The notes below the pieces were generated by a model that made no database searches, was not told where the DNA came from, and saw only the letters and a program-made list of their open reading frames with translations. The translations under genes were made by a program, and so were the position numbers. From assembly GCA_033557685.1 (NCBI GenBank), contig JAWQRN010000615.1, positions 1 to 27,749 on the forward strand: a DNA stretch of 27,749 nucleotides. Reading direction: 5' to 3'. Of the stretch, positions 9,771-19,908 are shown in pieces; position 1 is the first letter of the stretch, and every line of letters starts with the position of its first letter. This DNA comes from Sperchopsis tessellata. Lineage: Eukaryota; Arthropoda; Insecta; Coleoptera; Hydrophilidae.

Positions 9771-11560
9771 ATGAAGGCATTATTAACAGATTTAATAAAA
9801 AAACTCTCAGGAATAATCAAAGTCAACGCCCCCAAAATTGTTAAACAGTACTCCACTCATGAACTTCCTCCGTTCATAATCAGACTAATAAAGAACAAAA
9901 GAAAAATGTATAGAGAGTACCGAAGATATGGAATCCCAGAATTCAAAACAAACCTGAATAATTATACCAAAATCATCCAAAACAATGATCAAACAGTACA
10001 AAACCCACAAATGGATAAAGACCTGTCAAGAAATTGATTGAAATTGATGTACAGCAGGGAGAAAAATTTTGGCACCAAATAAAAAAATTATCAAAATACA
10101 AATTTCGTCAACCAATAAATTCCTTAAAAGATATCGGTCTTATATACAGCTCCAACAAAGAAAAAGTTGACTTATTTGCGGGATATTTTCATCGAGCGTT
10201 CCAAGAAGACATTGATGAGAACTTTGATAAACTGCTATTTGATACAGCAGAAAATTGGTACAGCAACTTCAGGAACATCATAATCACAGAGGATATTCAG
10301 GAAATAGATAAAAATTAATATTACGATATAGTATATAAAGGGAAAAACACATCACTTGGACATGACAACATCACAAGAGCAGTAGTAAGAAAACTTCAAG
10401 AAAACGTCCACGATTATATCATAAAATTGTATAATTACTGCATCAAGAAACATTGCTATCCTAAGAAGTGGAAAACCAGTCACATCATTACTATCCCCAA
10501 ACCAAATACAAACGAAGCCGTGTCCAAAACTGCAGACCTATCACGCTCCTACCAGTCCTTGGAAAAAACCATGAAGGTATAATTAAAAACAGGATACAAA
10601 AACTAGTAGCTAATAAAATCCCTAGACATCAATTTGGTTTCCGTGAGGGATATTCTACTATTCACCCTCTCTCAATAATAACAATGAATGTACAAACAGC
10701 AAGACATTCAGGATACCGAAGTGCAGTGATAATCTTAGACATTAACAAGGCATTTGATAGTGTGTGGCACAAGGACCTGCTACTAAAACTCTATCTATTG
10801 AACTATCCAGATACCTGAATTCAAATAAACAACACATTTTCAAAAAACTTCGTCCCGCTGCAGCGAATTCCTCTGGGTTCCGCATTATCACCATTACTGT
10901 ATAATATATACTGCTATGACATCTACAACCATAATGGAATTGATCACAAAAATACATTCTCCAATACGCCTATGATACTACACTTATAGCACACTGCAAT
11001 TCTCTAGAGCAAACTATATTACAATTGCAAACAAAAAAACTAAATTTATCATCTTTAACCATCGACCAACAAACTCCTCTCCAACTATACAAATGAACAA
11101 TACCACTGTTAAAAGTTGTGCAGGGGTCAGGTATTTGGTATTTGAATTGGACCACAACATGAACTTCAAAGGACACACTAAGTCAATAAAAACAATAGCA
11201 AGAGCAAAACATTTCCGAAACATGACCTACAGGGATAGTGGAATCAACAAAAGAATCTGCCGCATTATATATACATGTTATTGTAGATAAAAATTAGAAT
11301 TTGGTCACACTATATGTAAACTGTCGAAGACCAGCAATGAAAAATCTGCAAACTGCAGAAGCAACCTCATTAAGATGCATTACCATAATACGCCACTCTG
11401 ATAACCCCCTCCAAAACTATCTCCTTTATGAAATTACAGAAGTTCAACCAATATGCGAGAGACTAGCAGTTCGTTGGGAAAAATTCTTAAACCATGAAAA
11501 AAACTGCGACATCATCAACAGTTGGGAAACCAATAAAGATCATTTATTATTATTATTATT
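9771..11560 (+). mobile_element. I/Jockey-like LINE ORF2 relic with (TTA)n tail
   Basis: A long + strand relic. Blocks in order: LPPFIIRLIKNKRKMYREYR (linker before RT), VDLFAGYFHRAFQED, NTSLGHDNITRAVVRKL (normally SPGxDxI), YPKKWKTSHIITIPKPN, NCRPITLLPVLGKNHE, PRHQFGFREGYSTIHPL, AVIILDINKAFDSVWH (motif A), PLGSALSPLLYNIY (motif B), QYAYDTTLIAH (catalytic box, normally YADD), then LVFELDHNMNFKGHTKSI and a C-terminal half ending near LNHEKNCDIINSW. At least five frameshifts or stops are needed. The 3' end is marked by a TTA-repeat tail near 11543-11560, as in I-clade elements. The endonuclease half is missing (5' truncated). Confidence 0.85.
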
Positions 11561-11562
11561 AC
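11541..11562 (+). repeat. (ATT)n simple repeat / LINE tail
   Basis: A short TTATTATTATTATTATTA run directly after the LINE C-terminus. It is best read as the element's 3' tail. Confidence 0.7.
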
Positions 11563-11573
11563 TTTTGAAAAAG

Positions 11574-11664
11574 TTTTTTTTTATTTGTTTACTTAATGTC
11601 GGCCCATTTCCGCTCACCTGAGAATTTTGCCGCATCCATTGTTCCAACTGAGCTACGAGACAGC
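11574..11664 (-). mobile_element. Short tRNA-headed SINE with perfect target duplications
   Basis: The insertion is flanked by the direct repeat TTTGAAAAAG (11564-11573 and 11665-11674, identical). Read on the - strand it begins GTCTCGTAGCTCAGTTGG, a near-perfect tRNA 5' end with a Pol III A box (TAGCTCAGTTGG, complement of 11644-11655). It continues GGATGCGGCAAAATTCTCAG and ends in an A-rich tail (complement of about 11574-11596). No B box was found. The 3' half matches the SINE at 7637-7881, with about 35 bases between the shared blocks missing here, so this is a short or internally deleted family member. It landed in or beside the preceding LINE's 3' end. Confidence 0.8.
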
Positions 11665-11738
11665 TTTGAAAAAGCTTTTATGCTCCATAAAATCACAACA
11701 CATCTTGCATCATTGCTATAGTTTACACATTAGAGACT

Positions 11739-12110
11739 TTATTTTAAATCATCCATGAAGATTTCAGCTAGTAAGGGATTGAGGTTGCATCCCATGGACA
11801 ACCCTTCGGACTGTTTATAAAAATTACTATTAAACAAAAAAAAATTGTGCTTTAAAGCTACGTGTAAGCAGTCCATTACACAAACAACCTCATCGGATGC
11901 ATCACATCTAGACAGGAGGTCACCAATGAGATTAAGGCATACTGACACAGGTACAGAAGTGAACATATTACTTACCTTTAAAAATTTCTAGAGATAGGCT
12001 TTCTAGAAAATTCAATGGTGTTTCTGATACTAAGAGCAGGAGTGAAGTCAAGAAAATCCTTGAGTCTTCTATCTAGGACTTGCTACTTTCTAGGCCGTTG
12101 CTTATCTTTT
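11739..12110 (-). mobile_element. Penelope-like element, reverse-transcriptase fragment
   Basis: On the - strand one reads PLNFLESLSLEIFKG, a break, then MFTSVPVSVCLNLIGDLL, LHVALKHNFFLFNSNFYKQS, and EGLSMGCNLNPLLAEIFMDD. These are RT blocks of Penelope-like elements: LFTSVP (motif A area), CLxxNYFxFNxxFYKQxxGxxMGxxLSPxLAExFMexLE. It stops after the motif-B region, so the YxDD part is absent. The adjoining Penelope C-terminal piece at 12160-12587 lies on the opposite strand, so the two do not form one collinear element. Confidence 0.8.
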
Positions 12111-12159
12111 TTCATTTTAAACACTACTCTAGGAACCATAAACTTGTTTTCTACTTCTT

Positions 12160-12587
12160 TTTTTCATCGATCGCTTGTTCTCTATCCTCTTGTTTCTCGG
12201 TTTTTTCCAGCTAGAGTTTGGTATTATTTTTCAGGCCACTTATGTAAACAGTTCATGTTCCTTTAACACACGGTATAAGGAAAAACTTCGCTTAATCAAA
12301 CACTATGACACAATCCTAATATCCTTCATAGATATCCCAAGGGTAAGAAATTGGATATTGCCGAATCCTTTGATATATATATCGGCAATTGATCCAGTCT
12401 TGTTCTTAACTTTAAAGAATCCGACCTCCAATCCCCTATTAAAATTATCCCCAACAAGCCAATGACTCGTCCTACAGTTGGCGGTTCTGGTGTAAGTCAC
12501 TAATTATTGTAGCTTGAAAATTACCTACTGTGGTTAAAACCGATCATAGTATATGAAATAAAACTTTGTGGAACGACAGTATCTTTT
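12160..12587 (+). mobile_element. Penelope-like element, 3' part
   Basis: Recognised by homology within the window. CTAGAGTTTGGTATTATTTT near 12208 matches the - strand copy at 19362-19908, ATAGATATCCCAAGGGTAAG near 12330 is identical to the copy at 20940, and AATCCCCTATTAAAATTATC is shared by all three. The segment ends with a hammerhead-like motif (12513-12540) and the shared terminal block AAACTTTGTGGAACG. A residual frame of about 96 codons runs through it (12175-12462), which I take as the decayed C-terminus of the element ORF. Confidence 0.7.
12513..12540 (+). ncRNA. Hammerhead-ribozyme-like motif in Penelope 3' end
   Basis: CTTGAAAATTACCTACTG, then TGGTTAAAAC. It corresponds to the CTGANGA...GAAA hammerhead core described for Penelope-like elements, but with an extra T, A for the core G and TAAA for GAAA; probably decayed and inactive. 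See the copies at 19411-19438 and 21138-21164. Confidence 0.4.
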
Positions 12588-12840
12588 AATTCAGTACGTA
12601 GACTTCCATGGCCACAGTATATATTTTCAGGTTTTCCTACAACTAGCACTTTTCAGAGCTACATGGCAGTGTATAATTAGCACTTTTAAGAGCTACATGT
12701 TGATAATGCCCCCTGCAACGGCAGACGAAACATCGGCAAAAACAAACAAAAAAAAAAACACACGGTTACCTCCTGGAAAACCTGAAGATAGCCAATATCT
12801 TTTGTTTTTTAAAATATAGTAAAGGTTGTTTTAGTTGGTC
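12588..12840 (+). repeat. Penelope-like tail with short tandem direct repeat and second hammerhead-like motif
   Basis: TAGCACTTTTMAGAGCTACATG occurs twice, 34 bases apart (12644-12665 and 12678-12699). Directly after it, 12700-12737 reads TTGATAATGCC, a loop, then GGCAGACGAAACATCGGC. The TGCC/GGCA arms and ACGAAAC resemble the terminal motif of Penelope elements. An A-rich run follows at 12738-12758. Confidence 0.4.
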
Positions 12841-14126
12841 TTCTGGCAGTCAGTACTTGTTTCACTAGCCTTCTTCTTATAGACTTTCCCATAACAGGAT
12901 AGTTTCCGCACAGGTTACTAAAATGTTTATCATGTGAAGTGATTTTTTTAGGCATCAAAAATTTTCTTTTGTATTGCCCAACAAAATATATATTTTAATT
13001 ATGTTAGGCACATTTTATTTGTTTAAACTAAACTTAAAAGCTTAACTTATTTTCATCTGCCCTATAAAGCAACAGTATGCGTATATTGAATGGGAAATAA
13101 ATTTTTAACAAAAATTTAATATTATTTTATTATAATATAAAGACGTTCTTTTTGCCACGTTAAAATTTTATTTTCAATATTACCAAAATGTGTGTGCGGG
13201 TGTCCATAACTAAGTGGAAATATGGATTATGCCAAACTTTAGTTAAAAGTAAATATTAAAATGTTGTCCTACATTTTGCCAATACTGTGCATTGTTCTAG
13301 GTTTAGGCACATTCATAAATCACTGCTCCCATAATTCAATATTTAGTAATATTAAGCCGTGTTTTATTTTTTTTTCTCAGCCAATGGTAATACATAGAAA
13401 CCCCAAGTTTCAGACTGTGTTTACTTCTAAGGTTCTCAACATGATCGTGTTTTTAAAACCAGATCAAAACATATGAAAATTCCCCATATTATCCTGCATT
13501 CCCATTATTATTTTGACATCTCTGAACAAATAAGGTAAGGTTTTTTTAAGGATATCGAAATTACATGCATTAAATTTATTTTAACGAACTCAACTTTATC
13601 AAGACAAAATGGCAATAATATTTAACAAGTAGAAGGATGAAACTTTAAGCTCTAATGGAAGTTCGCTATTTTAATTAAGTAAATTAGTGTAAAACAACAT
13701 TAAAGTCTTAAAACATACAGTATAACACGGGTGTATATGTAATATCAGTAACCAACGCAACCTCTTGAGCGTAAAATACTACATATGAGAATTCTGTATT
13801 GGTAGATTACAATATTCCAGTTTCAGAAGCCAGTTAAAGTACATAATCCAAACATAAATATTTTCTTTTCAAGGCACAATACGTAGGTAATGATTGGGTT
13901 TTTAAATAGTACAATCTAATATCTGGCAGATGAACGTTTAAAATCAGCTTTTGTAGCAATATCGATTTTTGATGAAGATCGATCTTAGATCAGGATCGAT
14001 TTTTATTGATAACGGAATAATTTATAAAAGATGCCTAATAATTGCTTTAGTGAAGACTAATTAAATGTTGCTCACAAAATTATCCAGAATGATGTTTCTA
14101 AGAAAGAATTTGCACGATTCAAAATT
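12841..14126. other. Intergenic stretch, nothing recognised
   Basis: About 1.3 kb, AT-rich. No protein similarity was seen; a 71-codon frame at 13261-13476 has no recognisable content. A short local repeat of ATCGATTTTT around a self-complementary AGATCGATCT lies at about 13961-14010. Confidence 0.5.
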
Positions 14127-14143
14127 TAGCCTTATGATTGCAT

Positions 14144-14304
14144 TTTTTTTTTAAATTTTGACTGGCCTCGGCACATGCCATTTAGCCTAGCACAATTTTT
14201 TGTGGTTTGATAAACTGTATTTTTACGCCGAAACTGAGAATCAAACTCGAGCCACCGCAGAGTCGCATAGATTGAAGCCCCAACTCTTTAACCTAGACGG
14301 CGTA
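14144..14304 (-). mobile_element. tRNA-derived SINE with target-site duplications
   Basis: The element is bracketed by the 10-base direct repeat ATGATTGCAT (14134-14143 and 14305-14314). On the - strand it starts CGCCGTCTAGGTTAAAGAG, containing an A-box-like block, and carries a B box GAGTTTGATTCTC (complement of 14236-14248) at a tRNA-like distance. It ends with a poly(A) tail (complement of about 14144-14153). About 160 bases long and complete. It looks different from the SINE at 11574-11664 in its head. Confidence 0.85.
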
Positions 14305-14314
14305 ATGATTGCAT

Positions 14315-15799
14315 ATATATTTTTTTATAGAATGCACAAAAATATACTTCTAATTGTTTTAACTGTTCCACTTTAATTATATGTCAAGTAAAATGTAGAA
14401 AAAAAATGAAAAAAAAAAACAAATAGAAATGTTCTAAGGAACTTTATTAATAATAATACATGGAAAATAGTAGAGAACCTAAAATCTATAAAAATATGAA
14501 TCTACCTTATAATAATAATAATAATGAAAAATAGGTAAATATTTTATTATAAGCAAGATCACAATATAATTATGTTGCACAATTAACGCAGAAACCCTAA
14601 AGGCAGGTACACAACTAAAAACATACTATTATTTTATCTAAACAAGGATCACCATCATCAATATCTTTGATCAGATCGTAAACAAAAACTAGGTAACGCG
14701 CCAGAATTTTCATCAAAGTATAGTAACGAACTTAAATAAATAGTTTGATTGATAGTTTTGTAAATCATCAAAAATATAATAATAATATATGAATTTAAAA
14801 TTTCATAATCTTGTAAAAACTACTTAACTTTTAATCAAGACCTTTTAAACATAATATCGTATTTAAAGAATTCAATCATTGTAGTAAATTTTGAGCAATC
14901 AATTGAAAAATATTCAATAGTTATTAAGAATGTAACAAAAGGAATCTTGTTAAGTTTTTTTTTTAAATTGTGTATCTATTAATAATTTTATGTTAAAGTT
15001 ACATAATGTAATTTGATATTTTTAAATTGTGTCTACGTGTTTCAAAATAAGTTTAATTATTCTGTACAGATACACAAAACTATCACTTTTAGATTTTTAT
15101 AACAGGGTTTCTGCTTTTTAATTTTACTTAAATCTAAGTACACAAATGTATAAAAACAAGTCAAAAATTACAAATAGACATTGTAACTACGAATAGGTAC
15201 AAAAATATAAAGAAAGATAAGAAATATGAATGGTATATAACAATACCAATGTGTAGGTAAATCTTAATAATATTTTGAGCACATGCTTGGTAATATTGTT
15301 TACTCGGACCTCTCTGAAAAAAAAAAAAAATACTATTAGACATAAAACAAATATATCTACAGACAACAATAATAAATTATATATGAATAAAATTAAGAAA
15401 GTGCAAATAAATGCTATCAAAATACACGAAACAAGTTAAATAACAGAATTTATCAGACAACATTACTAATTTGAGTACATGTCACAAGTTTGAAGAGAAG
15501 AAGAGTGTCATAAGTAAACCATTTTAGGTTTTTGAACAACACACCAAAAATATATTTTATGCAAGTGAAAGTGATAGTTACAGATAGAGCAGTGTTGATG
15601 AAATTTTAACGATTGAAGCCACTGTCTACTTGTTTTCTATTTTTTTTTCCGATACATCTTTGATTTCTGCATTTAAAATTTACTTTGCCATGGTGCACTA
15701 AAATTTGATTACTTAACAAATTTCCATATGAAGTATTATAATGGAGCCAAAGAGCTATTAATGAAAGGGAAAATACAGATTTTCAACATAAAGTTATCC
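14315..15799. other. Very AT-rich intergenic stretch
   Basis: Includes an (AAT)n microsatellite near 14509-14525 and several A or T runs (for example 14399-14420 and 15317-15330). No gene or named repeat was recognised; short frames here look like chance openings in AT-rich DNA. Confidence 0.5.
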
Positions 15800-16330
15800 T
15801 CAGTCTCAACATGGATTTCTTCTGGGAAGATCTGCAGATAATAATCGTCTGTATTGTTTCAATCAATAGACTGATTAGCACAACCGTCGTTAGTCTAAAT
15901 ATGATATTTACCTTGATTACGAGAAGGCTTTTGACAAGGTTTTACATAATCGCCTCATTTACAAATTAGAGCACTTTGAAGCCCGTTAAAATCTTTTGGT
16001 GTGAAGTTAAAGTTATATAAGGAACCGAAGTAGTGGGAGCTATGGATAATGGGGATTCTCTATTGGGTTTGTTTTTGTTCCCGATATACACTGCTGACGA
16101 CCCCAAACCACCAATCCACTAATTTAGACTAATGATTTTTTGGCAGATGTGGTAGCTGTTAAAGACTCTGCTGTGACTTCATTTCTGAAGCTCAACATGA
16201 ATAAGTGTAGAATTATCCTTCATATAGGCCCTCAACAACCCAAAGTCCAATGTTAGGCCTGGTGGTACTCAATTTAGAGTTGTGCTTAAAACATATGGAT
16301 CTAGGAATCACTGTCTTTTGATTACAGGGG
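15800..16330 (+). mobile_element. CR1/Jockey-like LINE reverse-transcriptase fragment
   Basis: Blocks on the + strand: SQSQHGFLLGRSADNN, DIYLDYEKAFDKVLHNRL (RT motif A), KLEHFEAR, then after gaps FLKLNMNKCRIILHIGPQ and LGGTQFRVV-like reading in shifted frames. The motif-B and YADD region is largely lost between about 16060 and 16150. Multiple stops. Confidence 0.7.
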
Positions 16331-16374
16331 CATACTCACATAAATAGCTAATAATTTTGTAAAATATTTTAAGG

Positions 16375-16690
16375 AAAGTGTAACAGACCTACTAGATAAC
16401 TTACCAGATATACCACTTAATTGTGATATTATATATTATAATAAAATAATATTTTTAAATAGTAAAAGTAGGAGAACTGTTGAATAATAAATATAGTAGT
16501 GGTGTTGATAAGATTTCGACATTGGTTATAAAGGTGTGTTTGCCAGAAATTAGTGTCATCCTGTCTTATGTCATTAATAATTCTCTGAAGTACAGGGTTT
16601 TCCCACACCAATCGAAATTTGCTATTATTAAACCTATTTTTAAGAAGGGCGATAAATAATTATTGTTCAATAAGTTTACCAAATATATTA
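16375..16690 (+). mobile_element. Jockey-like LINE fragment, RT N-terminal blocks
   Basis: Reads KESVTDLLDNLPDIPLNCDI, then NNKYSSGVDKISTLVIKV (SxGxDxIxxxxIK), VINNSLKYRVFPHQSKFAII, and KPIFKKGDK before a stop and a degenerate SL/LP block. These are the first RT blocks of the Jockey clade. It precedes the inverted-repeat element at 16715, which may have inserted into it. Confidence 0.7.
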
Positions 16691-16887
16691 TTGAGGGGTA
16701 TGAGTGGTCCACATACAAGGGTAAAATTTCAGAAAGAAACACCAACTGTCTATTGGCGTTTGAAAGACCCCTAGGGGCCTAGCATCAAATCCAAGACGGC
16801 CGTCCAATGGTGGATTGATTGCATTGTTTACATTGCTTGATACGTGTTTATGCTGTGATAGTGTTTAAATTTAATTAATTTCCCATA

Positions 16888-17097
16888 ATGTTTGCGCCAG
16901 CGGTTGATATCGTTGATATTATGGATTATGTGGGGGATTTCAAGAGACCATTTGTTGAGGGATTGGCAATTATCAAGGCAAATCACCTGACGGCCGGCAA
17001 GATACATATCTTTTCAGTGTCTGCAAACATCGCATATGGATCAGAGGCCTCATTAAATAAATGTTATATTATTCTCCAGCAGTTAGCATTCTTTTAG
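16888..17097 (+). CDS. Unrecognised 69-codon frame in inverted-repeat element
   Basis: Starts MFAPAVDIVDIMDYVG and contains FKRPFVEGLAIIKANHLTAG, then FSVSANIAYGSE. It has an ATG 120 bases downstream of the left inverted repeat, ordinary amino-acid composition and no low complexity, so it looks like a real former coding segment rather than chance. I do not recognise the family with confidence. The frame stops at TAG 17095-17097. Given its place next to a THAP relic, it is most likely the start of a transposon-encoded protein that is truncated. Confidence 0.4.
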   Translation: MFAPAVDIVDIMDYVGDFKRPFVEGLAIIKANHLTAGKIHIFSVSANIAYGSEASLNKCYIILQQLAFF

Positions 17098-17259
17098 ATT
17101 CACCTCCTGTAAAGATACTGACTTAAATGTCGATGATACTACCTGTTGAAAACAACAGTAGGTATTTGCCTTCCTTTATATTAATATGTATAGATTTCTT
17201 GACTAAATATATGAGTAGTGTAAATACAGTACAGATATTGAATAATACATTCATCAAAA

Positions 17260-17440
17260 TAGAAAAAATCGTCAGCTTTGAAATGTTCTTCACACACATA
17301 TTATTTTTGATACTTTCTTCCCAATTTTCAACACATGTAACCATACTTTTAGTCTGGCTTTGCCCTTGGGAAATAAATGGAAAGAAAATCTACCAGTTGC
17401 TTTACTGTCACACTAAGGCACCGAACAATATTTATTTCGA
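17260..17440 (-). pseudogene. THAP-type (C2CH) zinc-finger relic
   Basis: On the - strand from about 17437: NKYCSVP, an in-frame TAG, CDSKATGRFSFHLFPKG, KARLKVWLHVLKIGKKVSK, a one-base shift, then YVCEEHFKADDFFYFDE. This follows the THAP pattern: CSVPxC, then FHxFP, a WxxxxK stretch, and the closing C-x2-H (VCEEHF). All four zinc ligands (C, C, C, H) are present, but the TAG codon and the shift break the frame. THAP domains bind DNA and occur in P-element and Kolobok-type transposases and in host proteins. The surrounding inverted repeat suggests the transposon case. The frame also stays open upstream, to about 17596, without a clear start. Confidence 0.75.
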
Positions 17441-17879
17441 ATCTTTGCTACGTTTTTAAGTTCCACATGAACTATTGTTTGTTTCTCTGTCGTCCCATCC
17501 ATTGCAAAATGCATGCTAAACAGATCTAACAACTGAAACCTATCCACCATCTGAGGGTTGCACTTCTGCTCACCAGAGGTCAGCCACTTTGCTTTTAAAC
17601 GCCAATAAATTTATTAATTATAAATTTTGTTTATTGGTTTCGAGGACAAACTAGCAATACACAATGAAACAAAAGACAAATGAGTCAATGTCTCCAGGTG
17701 AAATGCATGCTGCAAAGATTTATAAGACCTTGACACTGGTAGACGAAATTTGTAATTTAATAATTTATAGACAGTTGGTGTTTCTTTCTGGAATTTCGCC
17801 CTTGTAAATGCAATAAGTCTACTCCCCAGTTTGTAATGTGTTCTCATATAATAACCTTTTTTAACGATTGCGATTTGTT

Positions 17880-19225
17880 TAGTGCATGGTTACTTGAAGG
17901 GTAAATCAACAAACACAATCATTTTCCAGTTTAAAAAAGCTTTTTAAATTTTTTGGAAGAAAAAAAGTTATCATTAGGTATATTTTTGGACCTTTCGAAA
18001 GCATATAATTCACTGAATCGAGATTACGTGAAAAAAAAATTGAATTTACATGGTATAAGTACAAATGCAAGTAATTGGTCTTAATCTTATCTATATGAAA
18101 GGAGTCGGGTTGTAGTCTTAAATAGCAATGGTATTAAAGTTTTACAAAATAATATAGGAATACTCTAAGGGAGTATTGGTGGTCCAATCCTTTTTATTAT
18201 GTTTTTAAATGATTTTAGTCACATCCTTCAGAACAGTAATGAGAGTATTTGAAACGTTGATGATTACTCTAGTTTATTAGTGGGAGCAAAGAGCTTAAGT
18301 ATTATACAGCAAGGTGAATGATTTTTTAATAGGGCAAAGGTTGGCTTACTCAAAACAAATTAATTTTAAATAAAGAAAAAACAAATTTGATACTGTTCTC
18401 AACAGGAATAAAGAAAAATTAAAAACTTGTACATTTAAATTAAGTAACTCCACAAAGATTTTAGGTTGATGAGTTTTTTAACTGGCAGCACCACATTGTT
18501 TGTCTAAGAAAATAAATACTATTTGTTTCATAATTAGAATAACTGCAAAATACATGACCTTTAAATTTCTGAAGATAATTTATCATGATAACTTTGAATC
18601 TACCATAAGATATGGAATAATGGTTTGGGGTGGAAGTAATATTGACACAATTTTTGTAATTTAAAAACGAGTAATCAAAATGATATTCAAACTGAATTTC
18701 AGACAATCATGTAGAGGCGTTTTAACAAAATTAAGATATTTACTATACATGCACTGTATCTGTTTAAATAATTAGTATATCTGTATAAAAATAAGACTAG
18801 CTTTACCGTAAATAATACGAACTTTGTGAATGACACTAGAACACAACAGAAATTTTCCGATACATCATTTGAGTATGACGGAGGGAAATCCCTTCTATGT
18901 ATCCATCTATTAGAATATATAATAAATTGCCTAATAGAATTAAAATTATTGCAAAATTCAAAATGTTTTACACTAAAATAAAAGATTTGTTAGTAAATTT
19001 AGAACAGTGTAGTATGCGAGAATATTTTGATGCAGAATTTTGAGAGAATTTTCTTGAAAACGTAATATTTGGTATTAGTGTATAAAGTAGTGTATTTATT
19101 GACTTTGGTGTACCTATAAATTATACTACAGGTGTAGTGTGTGACGTCATTTCAAGTAATGTCATGTATTTGCATTCCAATTTTTGTACTTGTTATTTGA
19201 AATAAAGAAGTTGTTATTGTTATCC
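17880..19225 (+). mobile_element. Jockey-like LINE ORF2 relic with 3' UTR
   Basis: In shifting frames: HGYLKGKSTNTIIFQF, GPFESIxFTE then SLNRDYVKKKLNLHGI-like (RT motif A area), NNIGIP-GSIGGPILFIMFLNDF (motif B), NVDDYSSLLVGA (catalytic box, YADD changed to NVDD), STIRYGIMVWGGSNIDTIF, KMIFKLNFRQSCRGVLTK (a conserved C-terminal block), and INCLIELK near the end. The 3' end has AATAAA near 19201 and a TTGTTATTGTTAT tail near 19211-19223. Stops are frequent. Confidence 0.75.
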
Positions 19226-19360
19226 ACATCGTTAAAAGAGCAAATAAGATAATATTTCTCCTAAAGCAAGGATTTCAGAATCACTTAGTTCAAATGCTTT
19301 CAAAATTTTTAAAATCTTATATAAGACCTTTTTTTGAATATGCATAGTATATTTGGAGTC
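19226..19360 (+). mobile_element. LINE fragment, post-RT block
   Basis: Reads KRANKIIFLLKQGFQNH, then LSKFLKSYIRPFFEYA and YIWS, the usual ...LYKSxVRPxLEYAxxVWSP block after the RT of CR1/L2/R4-like LINEs. It is cut off by the Penelope 3' end beginning near 19362. Confidence 0.55.
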
Positions 19361-19361
19361 A

Positions 19362-19908
19362 TAAAGATATTGCCGTTCCACAAAGTTTAATTTTATATTA
19401 TACAGCAACTGGTTTCAACCACACAAGGTAATTTTCAGATACAGTACAATAATTAGTGATTTACAAAACAATTAATTAAATACGCATTCCTACGTATATA
19501 GTCTTACTAACTGCAGGCCAAGGCATCAGCTGGGGATAATTTTAACAGGGGATTGGATGTAAAATTGTGGGATTCTTTAAGGTTAAGAAGAGCATCGACT
19601 GCTGACACATATGAATGAAAAAGTAAGAACTAGGAGAGAGCTGTGTCACTCGATAATACAGGTTATGAAAAATGTTTTTCAATTTCCTATCGTAGGCCCT
19701 TTGAAGAATATGGACAGGGTAACCATTCACATGAGTAAACTGAAAAATATTACCAAACTCTAGATGGAAAGAACCGAGCAATGGGGGGGCAGAGAACAAG
19801 TGATAAATAAGTGAATTGAATTTGTAGTGTTCCTTATATCGAATGTTAATGAAAGACTAGTTCATCTGATATATTCCGCTCCACACTCACAGAACAGGAG
19901 ATACACAG
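19362..19908 (-). mobile_element. Penelope-like element copy (- strand): GIY-YIG end and 3' part
   Basis: From 19908 downward the - strand reads LLFCECGAEYIR (start of the GIY-YIG endonuclease core, CxCGxEYIGQTGR), then a region sharing CTAGAGTTTGGTAATATTTT with the copy at 12160. Next come the block AATCCCCTGTTAAAATTATC, a hammerhead-like motif (19411-19438) and AAACTTTGTGGAACGGC as the shared terminus. The reverse transcriptase part is missing. Together with the + strand copy at 19990 it forms a head-to-head inverted pair. Confidence 0.75.
19411..19438 (-). ncRNA. Hammerhead-ribozyme-like motif, best-preserved copy
   Basis: On the - strand: CTGAAAATTACCTTGTGT, then GGTTGAAACC. Among the three copies this one keeps both CTGA and GAAAC, with ACC/GGT able to pair as a short helix II closed by TTGTGT. 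The core G after CTGAN is A, so self-cleavage is doubtful. Confidence 0.45.

Larger units (their letters stand above)
16715..17805. mobile_element. Inverted-repeat-flanked segment carrying a THAP zinc-finger relic
   Basis: The left end 16715-16766 reads ACAAGGGTAAAATTTCAG, GAAACACCAACTGTCTA, TTGGCGTTTGAAAG. The same sequence returns inverted at 17768-17805 (ACAAGGGCGAAATTCCAG to ACTGTCTA) and continues at 17591-17608 (TTATTGGCGTTTAAAAGC) after 159 extra bases. Between the ends are a + strand frame (16888-17094) and a - strand THAP domain (about 17435-17270). It could be one DNA transposon with inverted ends, or two convergent truncated copies. The outer flanks show no matching target duplication. 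Confidence 0.55.

Noticed and set aside
11600..11660. A functional tRNA gene on the - strand (TAGCTCAGTTGG A box)
   Set aside because: There is no B box, no acceptor-stem pairing, and the segment is bracketed by target duplications with an A-rich tail, so it is a SINE head.
13261..13476. A 71-codon hydrophobic + strand frame as a small membrane protein
   Set aside because: AT-rich surroundings favour such frames; no family signal, promoter or splice support.
13961..14010. ATCGATTTTT repeats around AGATCGATCT as a regulatory site or array
   Set aside because: Only two units and no neighbouring gene; too little to call a functional site.
15161..15420. Two overlapping Phe/Leu/Tyr-rich - strand frames as membrane peptides
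   Set aside because: They fall in a run of AT-rich low-complexity DNA where T-rich codons produce spurious hydrophobic frames.
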